This document shows positions 1 through 10,500 of a stretch of DNA of 64,000 nucleotides, piece after piece. Numbering within the stretch: position 1 is the first letter of the stretch; every line of letters starts with the position of its first letter. Both the position numbers and the translations under genes were made by a program. The notes below the pieces were generated by a model. The model made no database searches. It saw nothing but the letters and a program-made list of their open reading frames with translations, and was not told where the DNA came from. The DNA comes from Aphrocallistes beatrix (taxonomy: Eukaryota > Porifera > Hexactinellida > Sceptrulophora > Aphrocallistidae), in NCBI GenBank assembly GCA_963281255.1, contig OY725497.1:62001-126000 (forward strand), read 5' to 3'.

Positions 1-179
1 ACCTCGTGGATGGAGCGGATGTCTATGTTGTCCTCTGGCTTGCTGTTCTTGGTGAGAAAAACTAAGATCTCGAATGTATCCTTGCTGCAGCGGATATGTT
101 TCTTTCTCATCAACGGTTTCGTGGTCAATGGCCCCTTGATGAAAATCGCATTCATCTCTTGGAAGATAACGTCAGCCAT
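1..179 (-). CDS. 5' exon of an unidentified gene running off the left edge
   Basis: A start codon at 179 on the minus strand opens a frame with no stop to the window edge (59 codons). The peptide begins MADVIFQEMNAIFIKGPL and is rich in lysine and isoleucine. The last bases read GAG followed by GT at positions 2-1, so the exon probably ends at position 3 in phase 0. I do not recognise the family. It lies 240 bases downstream of the RBM5/10-like stop on the same strand and could in principle belong to that transcript, but it has no G-patch motif and has its own ATG. Weak support overall: open frame, protein-like composition and a donor at the edge. Confidence 0.4.
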   Translation of the reverse strand, partial: MADVIFQEMNAIFIKGPLTTKPLMRKKHIRCSKDTFEILVFLTKNSKPEDNIDIRSIHE

Positions 180-417
180 TCTTTCTACGCAGCTGATAGA
201 GGCTAGTGGTACGAGTCACAGTGCTTAATGGATATCGTAAATTAACCAATCGAACTCTGCAAATTAAATCAATTCTGAGTGGAGTGGTGCTTCATTCATG
301 AAGTAAGAAATTATTAATGAACAACACACAATGATAGTGAAGTAAAATAATTGGAATTAGATGGCGTCAACTAAAATTGAGAACAAATCTAACTTAGAGC
401 TACGGCACAGAGGAAGT

Positions 418-3157
418 TCAGTACCTCGTCTTCTCCAGGTTCTGCTTGTGGAGGTCAGACAGCTGTTGGTGTTTAATCAGCTGATCCTTGGATTGGAACT
501 GTCTCTTGCACAGGAGACAGGCCAGTCTGTCCCAGTCCGTATAGAGGGGCTCGGCGTTGAAGGATCCCAGCGGGAGACTGATAGAAGGGGTACTAAGCGC
601 CTGGGTGGGACCCAACTGTGAGAAGTCCAGCTGTCCGGAGGAATTCGTAATCCCGACACCTGGCCTGGGAGCCGATCGGTGCTCCAGGTCGAGAGTGATG
701 GGTCCCAGGGTAAAGTCCCCAGAAAGATCAGTGGACTGAGGGTTGGGCTCGTTCTCCTGGGGAACGGGGGCGGTGGCGGGTTTGTAAGATTTTGAAGTAT
801 TCTGTTTCTGAGCCCATCTCTCCATGTCTTTCGCTATCTTCCTGGCTTGTCTCTGGTTTCCCGTCGAAAAGTTGTCAGGGATCTCCGGTTTCTTCTTCTC
901 TTTGGATTTAGAAGAGTCCGCTGTTTCTGTGTCTTCTGGAGCAGGGCTCGTTTTCTCCGCCTCAGTTTCCGTCTTACTCTGAGGATTCTGGTTCTGAGTC
1001 TGAGTGTCTAGATACACGTACTTGCTCTGGGCTGTGTCGTAGTAGCAGAACTTCTGAGACACGGGGTCGTAGTGGTACTGAGACTTGGGATCGTAGTACA
1101 GACCTAGGTTGGGATATTAGTTCCATTTGCGTACTTAGAAATACGTTTGTAACGCTAACACTGACCGCTGGAGGTGTCGTAGTAGTAGCCAGAAGAAGCG
1201 TCGAACTGGTACTGGGATGTGCTGGCTGTGGGATCAGAAGCATCGCTGGAGTAGCCCACAGGATTGGACGAGTACTCCGGATCTGCTCTCACCGCCTCAG
1301 GCCCCTCTTGTCTGTTCTCTCCGGAGCTGGACCAGCCGCCCTGCTCGATAGCGGACTGCCCCGCGTGGCTTAGGCCCTTCCCAGAGGTGAGAAAGTTTCC
1401 GCGTGCGAAATTCGCAATGGTCCTAGTCCCATCGATGAAGAAGGCAGGTGCCTGCTCAAAGATGGTGTCCAATGTCTCAGTGGCCTCGTTAACACCTGTG
1501 AACTCGATGAAGCAGAAGCCGCGCGACTCCTTAGTGATCCGGTCCTTGATCAGCCGCACGTCTCTGACCGGGTGGTTGCTGATGCTAGCCAGCGCCATCC
1601 GCACCGCCTCCTCTCCCGAGCTCACCTTCAGGCCGCGCAGGATCAGCACGTTCGAAGGGGGAGCCAGCTCGAAGGGACGGCTCCCTTGCTGCGACTCTTC
1701 ACACTCGTGCTGAGGGTTGCTGCAGATGAAGCAGACCAGTCGGTGTCTGAAGTTAGACGCTTTGCACTTGGAACAGGTCCAGTCCCCGTCCCGCCCGCGC
1801 ACGGGCGTGTAGTCCAGAGAGATCTTCTCCCCCTGGATGAAGAACGAGTCCGAGTTCTGAGAGAGCCAAGAGCTAGCGTCCGCTTGGTATGCGAACTCCA
1901 CCAAGCAGATGCCGCGTCCCTTCCCGCTCTCCCTCTCTTTAAAGAAGAGGATCTCTCGTGTTTGGAAGCCGCGAGTTGACACTTCGATATCTCCTCTGGT
2001 CGCTGAGGCTGGCAGGTTTCGAAGGAGGATGAGAGGGGACGGTTCCTTGCAAGGTTGAGGAGTCTGTTCCTTGTGACCCCTTTGGTTCCTGTAATCCCTG
2101 GTTCTGGAGTTAGAGTACCCTGACTCCTTGTAATCTATAAGAATGCTAGGTTAACAAAATACACAAACAACTAAATTCTACTTTAGCTGGCCTTCAAGAT
2201 TTTAAATTTTATCTGATAATGAGGAGCCACTATCTTCAACTCCAACCAAGTTAGCGTCCATTCCTATGAACTGGTGATGTCACTATCCAATTTGGGTATG
2301 GTCATAGTTACCAGCAAAACGTGTAACTAAACGTGTAAATATTATATTTTAACTCATTTCAGGTAGCACTTAAGGCTGAGTCTGGAAATCAACACTCATT
2401 TCGAGTGGGATGCTGCATTTATCTATTCTATCATATTGGATCATAAACCAAATTGACCTCTCTCGTGCTCTCGAGACCTGTGACGATGCCGTCTTCTTTC
2501 AGGGCTACGGCTGTACGTGTGTTTCGTCTCCTTGCTCCTCCTATCCTGAGAGGGGCTCCCACTGCGATACCGGGACCTGTCTCTAGACCCGCTCCTGCTC
2601 CGGTACCGGTCCCTGTCTCCAGACATGCTCCTGCTCCGGTCCCGGGCCCTGTCTCTGTCTCCAGACCTGCTCCTGCTCCGGTACCGATCTCTGTCTCCAG
2701 ACCTGCTCCGGCCATGAGAACGTTTGTTAAAGCTCCGATCCTCTTCGACATCTGAGGGAGTTCTGCTTCTATTCCAAAAGGCCTCTTCCCTTTCGAAGGT
2801 TCGGGAGCTGGAGCTGTAGTCTCGAGCAGCGTAGGGACTGGACTCCGGTGAGATGATAAGTCCGGGTTCTGGAGTCAAACTTTCCAACATGCGCACCCGT
2901 CTCTCACCACCTTCTGGACTTCCCGGGCCGTCTTCCGCTTCATAGCTCTGCTCCCCTCTCCACGAGCTGTCTCGCTCCCGCTGATGCTCCTGACGGTACC
3001 TAAGCTCCATAGCCTCTATCCTCAGCTCTTCATCGCGGCTTCTGGCACTCAGATCTCCTCTCGTGTCGGCGTCGGCTGCATACCTCCTCAGCTCACTCTC
3101 GTACTGCTGCTCGTAAGGATGCTCATTGCGACGCCAAAAACCTGCTTGCCTGTCCAT
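418..3157 (-). CDS. RBM5/RBM10-like splicing regulator, three exons, no G-patch
   Basis: Exons 3157-2449, 2134-1166 and 1103-418 join in frame to 787 residues. Order: a long acidic/RS-rich N-terminus (about 1-235); RRM1 (starting PLILLRNLPAS); a RanBP2-type zinc finger (DWTCSKC...FICS); RRM2 (NVLILRGL..., RGFCFIEF); a tyrosine-rich OCRE repeat (YQFDASSGYYYD, LYYDPKSQYHYD) that spans the second junction; and a C2H2 finger (ACLLCKRQFQSKDQL...H). This is the exact RBM5/RBM6/RBM10 order, nuclear U2-type splicing regulators that control exon choice. The family normally continues about 100 residues past the finger into a G-patch, but here the frame stops after NLEKTRY and I found no G-patch in the 420 bases downstream. 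A donor-like GTACTG overlaps the stop, but splicing to the best acceptor (ending about 372) also reaches a stop at once. Family call firm; C-terminus uncertain. Confidence 0.85.
2565..2712. repeat. Degenerate tandem repeat encoding RS/GDRDR units
   Basis: Within the first exon of the RBM5/10-like gene the plus strand repeats 'ctgctcctgctccggtaccg' and 'tctctgtctccagacctgc' in imperfect tandem. On the coding strand these read SRSGDRDRYRSRSRSGDRDR-type units. Such RS-dipeptide tracts bind other SR proteins and are phosphorylated, so the repeat is part of the protein rather than a mobile element. Confidence 0.7.
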
Positions 3158-3391
3158 CCCTTATCAAGAGAGATGTTGAGATGTTAGTGTAAGTGTTTGT
3201 TCTCAAACTATACCTCATCTCCCTCAAACACTCAACCTAGAGTGTAGCTCTCCCACCGTAGTCGTTACTACTGCTCAGCCCCACACTGAGAACGACAGAT
3301 CTACTTTACGTAGGATAGTACCAACTGCCCAACTACTACATGTCTAGCTATCTAGTGTATCTAAAGGGGCTAGAAACCGTGATGAATCAGC

Positions 3392-3730
3392 ATGGCGTAT
3401 CCTACTGGTATAGGAGATAGTTACACATTAAAACAGTCTCACTGATCTATTAGGATATGGTGCTGTTTAGAATGGGATGAAAGGGGACGAGGAAGAAGAG
3501 AACGATATTTTAGATTTTATAAAACAAAGTTTGCAACGAATCATATAAAATTGTAGAAAATGGAGTACCTTTGAAGACGGGAAATTCATGAATTATACCA
3601 AACTGAAAGATTGTACCAGCAAGACCTGTTGGAAGAGAACGGGATGGTAACGTTCTCATCAGAGTTTCATCCAGGCGTAGGCAACCGCAAACTCGCATAT
3701 CGTAATTTAATGAATAAGCTAGGAGTATGA
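3392..3730 (+). CDS. Possible CFAP141-like ciliary microprotein (three exons, 75 aa)
   Basis: Tentative gene too fragmented for a simple ORF scan. Exons 3392-3407, 3471-3528 and 3577-3730 join in phase through introns of 63 and 48 bases (GTATAG...TTTAG and GTTTGC...TGAAG). The last exon encodes HELYQTERLYQQDLLEENGM, which resembles by eye the conserved C-terminal helix of CFAP141 (human C1orf189), a small inner protein of axonemal doublet microtubules. Exon 3 looks truly coding; exons 1-2 are inferred from splice signals and phase only, and the second acceptor is weak. It lies head-to-head with the RBM5/10-like gene (235 bases between starts). The alternative is a chance open frame. Confidence 0.4.
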
Positions 3731-3997
3731 AACTAATCGAAAGGATTTCCTATATCCTAGTCAAGCTGGATAAAACTGTACCATTCGTACTCATTTAAAA
3801 TGATTTATTAATAGTATCTGCTACTTATTGTATCTGCTTAATTAAACTAGAATAAAGTCAAAGGTAAAGGGAGTCTATTTACTTCTCATTAAAACAGTAA
3901 GCTGGTTAATTGCTAATATACAGACAAAAACAAGGAAAGAAACAGCCAGACACATGAAGCAATATGTACAAAATTCATAGAAGCGTATTGTATACTC

Positions 3998-4963
3998 TCA
4001 AGATAATATTGGGGTGGGTTTTTTTCTCATCTTCACCTGTGCAACTTCCTCTTCTAGCTCCTGCTGACGCTTAATCTCCTGCTCCACCTGGCTACGCACT
4101 TCTTCGTAGAGATTGCGAACACTAGTCTCTTTCATTTCTCTCTCGAAATCTGCCATATCAAGAAAGGTGTAAAGCTCTGGGATCGTGAAAGGTGCCCATT
4201 GACCGATTTGATCATCGAAAGGCTTCCGTTTTAAAATCAACTTCCAATCACTTCTGTCCACACATCGAATTAAATTCACAAGAGGGAGCTCCGTGTCTTT
4301 AACTTTGCGCGTGTTTCCATGCAAAACTTCATAGAAAATGAAATCAGCTGGATTTTCAACGATAAAGAGTTTGCGTATAAGTAAAGCGATCGCTTCGAAG
4401 GCCATTGTATGTGTGTCGATATTCACGAATGTCTTTGCATTATTTTCAAATGTCACCTTTTCGAGTTCGTGCTTCCCTCTCATCTCAAGTTCATCTTCAA
4501 TTAGGATGTCTGATATGATGTGAAGGGAACTCCAAACCATCCCAACGCCTGTCGGTGGCATTACGTTCACAGTTCCTCCGATGCACAAATGCACAGGCAC
4601 ATATCCCTCAGCTTGCCTATCCACAATCTTAATAAGGAATGAGACATCGCTCTTCAAGTTGTACTTCTCAATTTGTTTACGCATCCCTTCGATCGAGTCG
4701 GTAGGAAATATATCACTCGGCTCATGTATAAAGGAAGTGTCTGTTATTGTTGCAGCTTTTTTCGATTTGGCCCTTCTCCTCGAAAGAGTGCGTGCTCTCC
4801 TGACTGCAGACGAAAAGGGCATATCCGCTGTCTCGCTTTCATGGCCGATCGGTAAAGATCCTGCAGATGACTTTTTTACAGTTTTCATTTCGATGGGAAA
4901 TGAATTCTTTGATCTTGATTTTTTTATTACTTTATGCCTTGCACGAGATATCATAATAAGCAA
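3998..4963 (-). CDS. Ras-association domain family (RASSF) protein with RA and SARAH domains
   Basis: Single exon, 321 residues. A basic, serine-rich N-terminus (about 1-70) has no C1 zinc finger. A Ras-association ubiquitin-like fold follows at about 170-245 (VENPADFIFYEVLHGN, then the basic strand WKLILKRKPF). A C-terminal SARAH helix runs about 255-305, opening FTIPELYTFLDMADFERE as in RASSF1-6. SARAH helices pair with MST/Hippo kinases, so the protein probably links active Ras-like GTPases to Hippo signalling. The length matches the short RASSF2/4/6 class. Met4 is an alternative start. Family assignment is strong; the subtype is not resolvable. Confidence 0.85.
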   Translation of the reverse strand: MLIMISRARHKVIKKSRSKNSFPIEMKTVKKSSAGSLPIGHESETADMPFSSAVRRARTLSRRRAKSKKAATITDTSFIHEPSDIFPTDSIEGMRKQIEKYNLKSDVSFLIKIVDRQAEGYVPVHLCIGGTVNVMPPTGVGMVWSSLHIISDILIEDELEMRGKHELEKVTFENNAKTFVNIDTHTMAFEAIALLIRKLFIVENPADFIFYEVLHGNTRKVKDTELPLVNLIRCVDRSDWKLILKRKPFDDQIGQWAPFTIPELYTFLDMADFEREMKETSVRNLYEEVRSQVEQEIKRQQELEEEVAQVKMRKKPTPILS

Positions 4964-5423
4964 AATCAGGGCTATTTATCCTAGCGCCTCTTTTGCAGAC
5001 TAGAGTTGGCTATTAGAATGAGAGAAGCTTAGACCAATCATTAACCATTAATCTTCACAAATGATCTTAGTGGTTAAGCGAGGCCATGAGCATGACCATT
5101 AACTAGACGATCAATTACAATTCTCTGGATTACGGATAAAATTTTATATCTGCAAACGTTTAAATAATGCTGTAGGGTAATGTAATATTTTAAACTTTTA
5201 ATTAATTACCAAAAAGTATCTTAGATAATCCACATTGCTATCACATAACTAGAAAGTCTAAGGCCGTTGTCAAAATGACGACAAATGAAAATGCACTTGA
5301 AGAATGTTTCGAAATCGTAGAAAAGGGAAATCTTAAGAAAATGAAACATTATAAGGAGAAACTTATACTTAGTTCAGTACGGAAATTAAAGAGAAGATTC
5401 ATTTTAATTATTAATTAATTAAT
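4964..5423. other. AT-rich spacer, no gene recognised
   Basis: Between the RASSF start and the inverted-repeat element. I see no sustained frame, splice-consistent exon chain or RNA gene. It probably contains the RASSF promoter. Confidence 0.5.
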
Positions 5424-5424
5424 A

Positions 5425-5531
5425 ACCCTACTTGGACTTGGGGTACAAAGTATAAATAGAAAAATCCCACTTTCATTTTCACTTTCAATTAACTTCCACT
5501 TTCACTTCAACATTCCGAGTCCAAGTAGGGT
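5425..5531. mobile_element. MITE-like element with 14-bp terminal inverted repeats and TA flanks
   Basis: The arm ACCCTACTTGGACT at 5425-5438 is repeated exactly inverted as AGTCCAAGTAGGGT at 5518-5531. Each arm is flanked by TA (5423-5424 and 5532-5533), the target duplication of Tc1/mariner and pogo transposons. The 107-bp body holds a pyrimidine-rich stretch with repeats of 'ctttcactttc'-like sequence and no coding capacity. A miniature non-autonomous element fits best. A chance hairpin of this perfection and TA symmetry is unlikely. Confidence 0.7.
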
Positions 5532-5677
5532 TAAGGCTCTTTTAATAAAGGGTGTATTGCATTAATTAATCAGCTGACGGAGATTAATACAGTCGAAATA
5601 TTTGCCCCCCTTGATGCAAGAAAAAAGAGGCAAAAAAATTCCCTCTATATTCAACAACAGTATATATATAGTACCAA

Positions 5678-5914
5678 CTAAGTTCTAATTACTATATGAT
5701 CCTTGGAAATGTAGCCAATAGCTTGACGCTTTAAACAAAATTGCTTGGCAATATTTGGGTGAGTGATTTCGTCTTCCAACAAAGAAACAATTTTTCTCTT
5801 CTGTCCCAACGACAGTCTGCTTCTGGCCTGACATGCTAAATAATATGAAAGTAATTGGGAGGGAAATGATTTCGAATGTAATTGATTCGATATACTACTT
5901 GCATATTGCAGCAT
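5678..5914 (-). pseudogene. Relic of a pogo/Tigger (CENP-B-type) transposase N-terminal DNA-binding domain
   Basis: A 78-codon open frame. Residues about 33-72 read LSLGQKRKIVSLLEDEI then a helix-turn-helix (NIAKQFCLKRQAIGYI), the pattern of the CENP-B N-terminal HTH used by pogo/Tigger transposases. No DDE catalytic domain follows: the frame stops shortly after. It is therefore read as a decayed fragment. It lies 147 bases from the TA-flanked MITE, and pogo-type enzymes act on TA-flanked elements. A small domesticated HTH protein is possible but less likely. Confidence 0.5.
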
Positions 5915-6177
5915 AAAAGAACTTGAATAGAATCATGTGGCCTGATGCAGTGAGAGATACCCACAAATGGAATGGATCATACAAGTAAAACAATGCAAGA
6001 TGGAAGGCTTCTAAGTTGTACGTATAACAATACAATTGCATGAATTTCATCTTCATATATATCACCAACACTATCTGCATTTTAAAGCAATCATGGGATT
6101 TCTGAATTTTTATATGCATTTCAAACGCCCAGTATATATTATGGGTTTGGGGGATGCATAAATTCATAATTTTTTAA

Positions 6178-6612
6178 ATGGATCTCCGAGCAGATGTTGA
6201 TCTGGAAGAGTACTCTACCCACAAAGACTGCTCTCTCCCACCCCCTTATGACGTGTACTCAGACAATTCCCTGACCAGAAATACGAACCCTTACAAGCTA
6301 CAGCAAGAGGCAGCTATTCGAATCAGTGCTTACCGAAAGAAACAACCAGAAGTGCAAAAGTGGGAATGGATCCTCTCCAGCTTCTCGCTATTCTGCTGCC
6401 TCGTCTGTGGGATTCCGTCCATCATATTCATGTTCTCAGCTTGCAAGGACTCTGAGGAGGGAAGAACGATCGAGACGAGCAGGAAATTGAAGTATAGCCA
6501 CGCATTCGCACTGGTTGCCATCGTGGCCGGCATTATCCTGTACGCAGCAAGCTTCAGTGTGGTAGCAATTGTTATCGCAATCATCGTAATAAGAAACACC
6601 TCACCCGATTAA
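6178..6612 (+). CDS. CD225/dispanin family membrane protein (first of a tandem pair)
   Basis: 144 residues, one exon. A polar, proline/tyrosine-containing N-terminus (PPPYDVYSD, a possible PY motif) is followed by a first hydrophobic segment at about 62-84, a cytoplasmic-type loop with charged residues (CKDSEEGR...SRKLKYSHA) and a second hydrophobic segment at about 107-138. This is the CD225 arrangement shared by dispanins, synapse-differentiation-induced proteins and IFITMs: an intramembrane hairpin plus one membrane span, acting on membrane curvature and fusion. The next gene (start 6819) has the same plan, so local duplication is likely. The exact role is unknown. Confidence 0.7.
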   Translation: MDLRADVDLEEYSTHKDCSLPPPYDVYSDNSLTRNTNPYKLQQEAAIRISAYRKKQPEVQKWEWILSSFSLFCCLVCGIPSIIFMFSACKDSEEGRTIETSRKLKYSHAFALVAIVAGIILYAASFSVVAIVIAIIVIRNTSPD

Positions 6613-6818
6613 TAATAACTAAAGTTGAGCTAGGATCGCAAGTGATTAATATAAAATTGGAGGTAAGCTATGCCAGTTAGATACCCTTATTTCTGTCCAG
6701 TCAATCAATTTTCAAATTAAATTAACACATTATGTAGTTCTATCGACCAAGCGCTCGAGTGGGAAATATTTTTTCATGCATTCCCTTAAAATTACTTGTT
6801 TGAACGAATTAGCACAGC

Positions 6819-7265
6819 ATGGCGACGGAGAAAGAAAGAGAGGCTTTTGGATATGGAGTGGGACAATATGCGCCTATAGGACCCTCAGCTCCAGAGCTAG
6901 ACCCAGTGATGTACCCAGATCTCTCTCACCCGGTAGCCGAAACTATGCCGATGCCTCCCAACATGTACGACACGGGGAAAGCGTTTGCAACAGGTCCTTG
7001 GATCTGGATACTCTCCTTTTCAGCCTGCATCACCTTTCCTTGCCTGGGAGTTGTCGCTATCGTGCTAGCGGGTCTGGCTAGAGCGAGCGACAAGAAAGAA
7101 GACTTAGATACAACTTACCAGCTAATCAAGATGCTCAAGGCTGTCTCCTACGCTTCGATAGCTCTCGGATTGTTGTTAACTATATTCCTCATTCTCTCCC
7201 TCACAATCACTCTCTCAGTGCTTCTCCATGTGATCAGCGTCGTTTCAGAATCAGCGAACATTTAA
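6819..7265 (+). CDS. CD225/dispanin family membrane protein (second of a tandem pair)
   Basis: 148 residues, one exon. The N-terminus is proline-rich with PELDPVMYPDL. Hydrophobic segments at about 63-85 (WIWILSFSACITFPCLGVVA) and 113-145 flank a charged loop (ARASDKKEDLDTTYQLIKMLKAVSYA), the same plan as the upstream gene and as dispanins generally. The start is the first ATG in this frame; an overlapping ATG at 6776 is in another frame. The two copies differ considerably, so the duplication, if real, is old. Confidence 0.68.
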   Translation: MATEKEREAFGYGVGQYAPIGPSAPELDPVMYPDLSHPVAETMPMPPNMYDTGKAFATGPWIWILSFSACITFPCLGVVAIVLAGLARASDKKEDLDTTYQLIKMLKAVSYASIALGLLLTIFLILSLTITLSVLLHVISVVSESANI

Positions 7266-7384
7266 TTAACACAGATATTTCAATTTGTTATATACATATA
7301 GCTCAACAGATCGCTTTCTTATGGTTATAAATCTGCTCATAAATGATATTATCCTGAATGTGCACTTATTCCTGATTTTATTCT

Positions 7385-7390
7385 AATAAA
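7385..7390 (+). terminator. AATAAA polyadenylation signal
   Basis: A canonical AATAAA hexamer 120 bases after the stop of the second CD225 gene; the likely cleavage signal for that transcript. Confidence 0.45.
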
Positions 7391-7552
7391 CATCAAGAAA
7401 CTATTCTTTGTAGACAATTAGAAATTATTTAACGCGTTTCTTTTCGCATATCCAGATTAATTCCCAACGGAATGTAATGCATAATAAAAAATATAAATTA
7501 ATTGTTGTAAAATAAGTTACAAATTGTACAAAACACTCGCAATTTGGTGGAC

Positions 7553-10500
7553 TCAAGAGTCGAGCTTTAGGTTTAGCAGTAGGGACTTACTCTTTGCGGA
7601 GTTGTTATGCCTCTGCAGCACATGCGCACACTCCGTGTAGCCTCTCTCTATCGCGTAGTGGAGCGGTGCTCTCTTCGTTCTGTCGTGGCTCATCACAGCG
7701 CCGCCTGCGTCGATCAGCCTCTTGATTAGGTCGGGTCGGTTAGCGAACACACAGATGTGCAGAGGTGTGGCTGCGTGCAGGTCCTGTAGGTTTACGTCAC
7801 AATGCTTCGAGGCAATCAACAGCTGCACACATTCCATTGTCCCGTCGTGACAAGCTAGGTGCAGTGGCGACCACCCGGAGGTGTCGGGGGTGTTGATTTC
7901 CTTTCCACATGTCTAGATGGAAGATGAAACTATTTGGATCAAATGCGATTTCATCGTTAAACATTGCTGATCCGTTTGGAAGAGTAGAATCAATTCAGAC
8001 CTAAGTTGACTAATTCATGAATTATCAATGAATTACTCAAAAATTGAAACTAAAATAATGAAAACAATATTTGATATTTCGCTTAGGGACTGAGCAATGT
8101 TAGAGGTATATAACATGAGCAGCCTTTTAACCACTTTTGGGCATAAAATCTGCACTAATGTTTGAGATTTTGAATAATTCTTTAATTGAATAATTCATAA
8201 TTCTTCATCATTTCCAATGAATTAGTCAACTTAGATTCAGACTGCAGAGTAGTATTACAATGGATCCCATTACTCGTTTGTTATTAGGCACATGGATTTG
8301 ATCAGATATTTGATAGCGATTCATTTTAATTAATAAATAATAGATTTGAACACAGACACAGAAAGAAGCGGAGATTGAAGACAGGAATGGACACCCTACT
8401 GATCATCGTACTCATCCTCTTCATTGTGTTCCTGGTCACGGCGAACAAGAAGAAGAAGAAGCACATTCCTAAGCAGGCCACACCCACACTGCTCACCATC
8501 CAGGACAAGTATACTAACTTCGAAGACTTGCAAGCTGGAATGCGCAAGGCAGGCTTGGAGTCGAGTCAGCTGATCTTCGGGATAGACTACACACGCAGCA
8601 ATCTCACACAGGGAGAGCAGACGTTCGGTGGACACTCGCTCCACGCCCTGGTCCCTCCCCTCCTCAACCCGTACCAGAAGGTGATCCAGACGATAGGGCG
8701 GGTGCTGGAGCCGTTCGATGATGACAATCTGATCCCTGTCTACGGTTTCGGGGACTGCCGTACCAAGGGCAAGAGTGTGTTCAACGTAAAAACGGACGGA
8801 GGGATGTGCGGTGGAGTGAGTGAGGCGTTGAAACTGTACGAGCAGATCACGCCTCACATCACATTGTCAGGTCCCACCAACTTCGCACCTCTGATTGACA
8901 AGGCGATCGAGATCGTCAAGAGCATGACCTCATACCACATCCTGGTCATCATCGCCGACGGACAAGTAACGAACGAAGGAGAAACAGTAAGGGCGATTGT
9001 CCGCGCCTCCAAATACCCACTCTCCATCGTGATGGTCGGCGTGGGGGACGGGCCCTGGGACATGATGGAGGAGTTCGATGACAAGATTACTGAGAGGACG
9101 TTCGACAACTTTCAGTTTGTAAACTTCCATCAAGTCACTCAGGGTCAAGATTTCCCCGAGGTCAATTTCGCCCTGCACGCACTCATGGAGATTCCTGACC
9201 AGTTCAAGTCGATCAGGCAGCTAGGCCTGCTCTGAGCTGCTGCACACGAAAGCTTTGTTATTTGAGTGCCTTAGACTTATAGACACGTATCTCATAATAC
9301 TAATTAAATCGAGTTTTTTAATTAATTTGACCTAATTAGTGTGCCATTCTAGTGGCGATAGAGGACATCCATGGTAGATATGCATAGTTATTAGACAAAC
9401 CTCGATGATGACTCGGATACAGGCGAGGGAGTTGGCAGTAACGGCGTAGTGCAGGGGGCTCCTACCCTCTGCGTCGGTCACACTCAGCTTGGCTCTGGAC
9501 ATGAGCAGGAGCCGTGAGTGTGTCGGGAGGCTAGCAAACACGCTGATGTGTAGCGGGGATTGCATGCGGGCGTCCCGCTCATTCACTGCCAGGCTGGAGC
9601 TCGGGTGTCTATCGTAATGTAACATAGTAAGTATGTAAGCTGATGCTACACGAAAGATGGCGTCACCTGCAGAGGAACTCGAGGCAGCGCAGACTGTCTT
9701 CTAGCTCTGCGGCTATGTGCACGGCATTCTTCCCTCCTTTGTTCTTGAGTGCAGAGTTGGCGCCTGATTTCAGCAGCAGCCTCACAACCTAAAGGAGTGG
9801 AGTTAAACCCTCTGACTCCCACACACTGACCGCAGTTCTCACTTGATCGCGTCCGAACTGAGCTGCATAGCAGAGAGCCGAGTTCCCGGTCTCGTCTACC
9901 AAGTTGACACTGGCCCCGCCCTTGATAAGGATCTCAGCACACTTAGACTGATCTCCCAGAACGGCGTACATGAGAGGGGACCTTCCTCCTGCCTCTCGCT
10001 CGTCCACGTTCTGCTTGGCGAGCAGTTTCTTCAAGAGACTCCGGTTGCCCTAAGACATCCACGGTTAGAGGAGAACAAGGAGAGATGGCCTCTCGAGCTG
10101 ACTTACTTGTGAAGCTGTCAGATGCAGGAGAGAAGGGGCGTGAGCGGACCAGCCCACCCTCTCCACGAGAGGGGGACGGGACATCGAGGAGGTTGAGGAG
10201 TAGCTGCTGACAGAGGAGGTGTCTGAAAGGAGGCTGTACGTGTTCACTGACACGCTGTCAGGAGAAAAGGCGCGGAATTCAGGCGAGAAGCTCCTGGACC
10301 TCTGCGACCTAAGGGCAGATCAGCTGAAGCTATGCAGTGGGATGCTGAGCTAGTTCAAGTACGATGTACCTAGCAGAGAGTCCAGAAGCGGAACGGATTG
10401 GTCCAGGAGGGGACATGCTCCTCAGGTCGGCCAGTTGCCCCTGATGACTGAGTTTGTGCTGAACAGCTGCGAACTCAGGCGCGAATCTGTAGTAGGAAGT

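Noticed and set aside
3510-3698. 62-codon minus-strand frame
   Set aside because: Antisense to the better supported CFAP141-like exon, with no recognisable motif.
5895-6167. 90-codon minus-strand frame upstream of the CD225 pair
   Set aside because: Composition typical of AT-rich noncoding DNA; no motif, no splice support.
6776-7081. 101-codon plus-strand frame overlapping the second CD225 gene
   Set aside because: Different frame from the recognisable CD225 protein; the frame at 6819 carries the domain.
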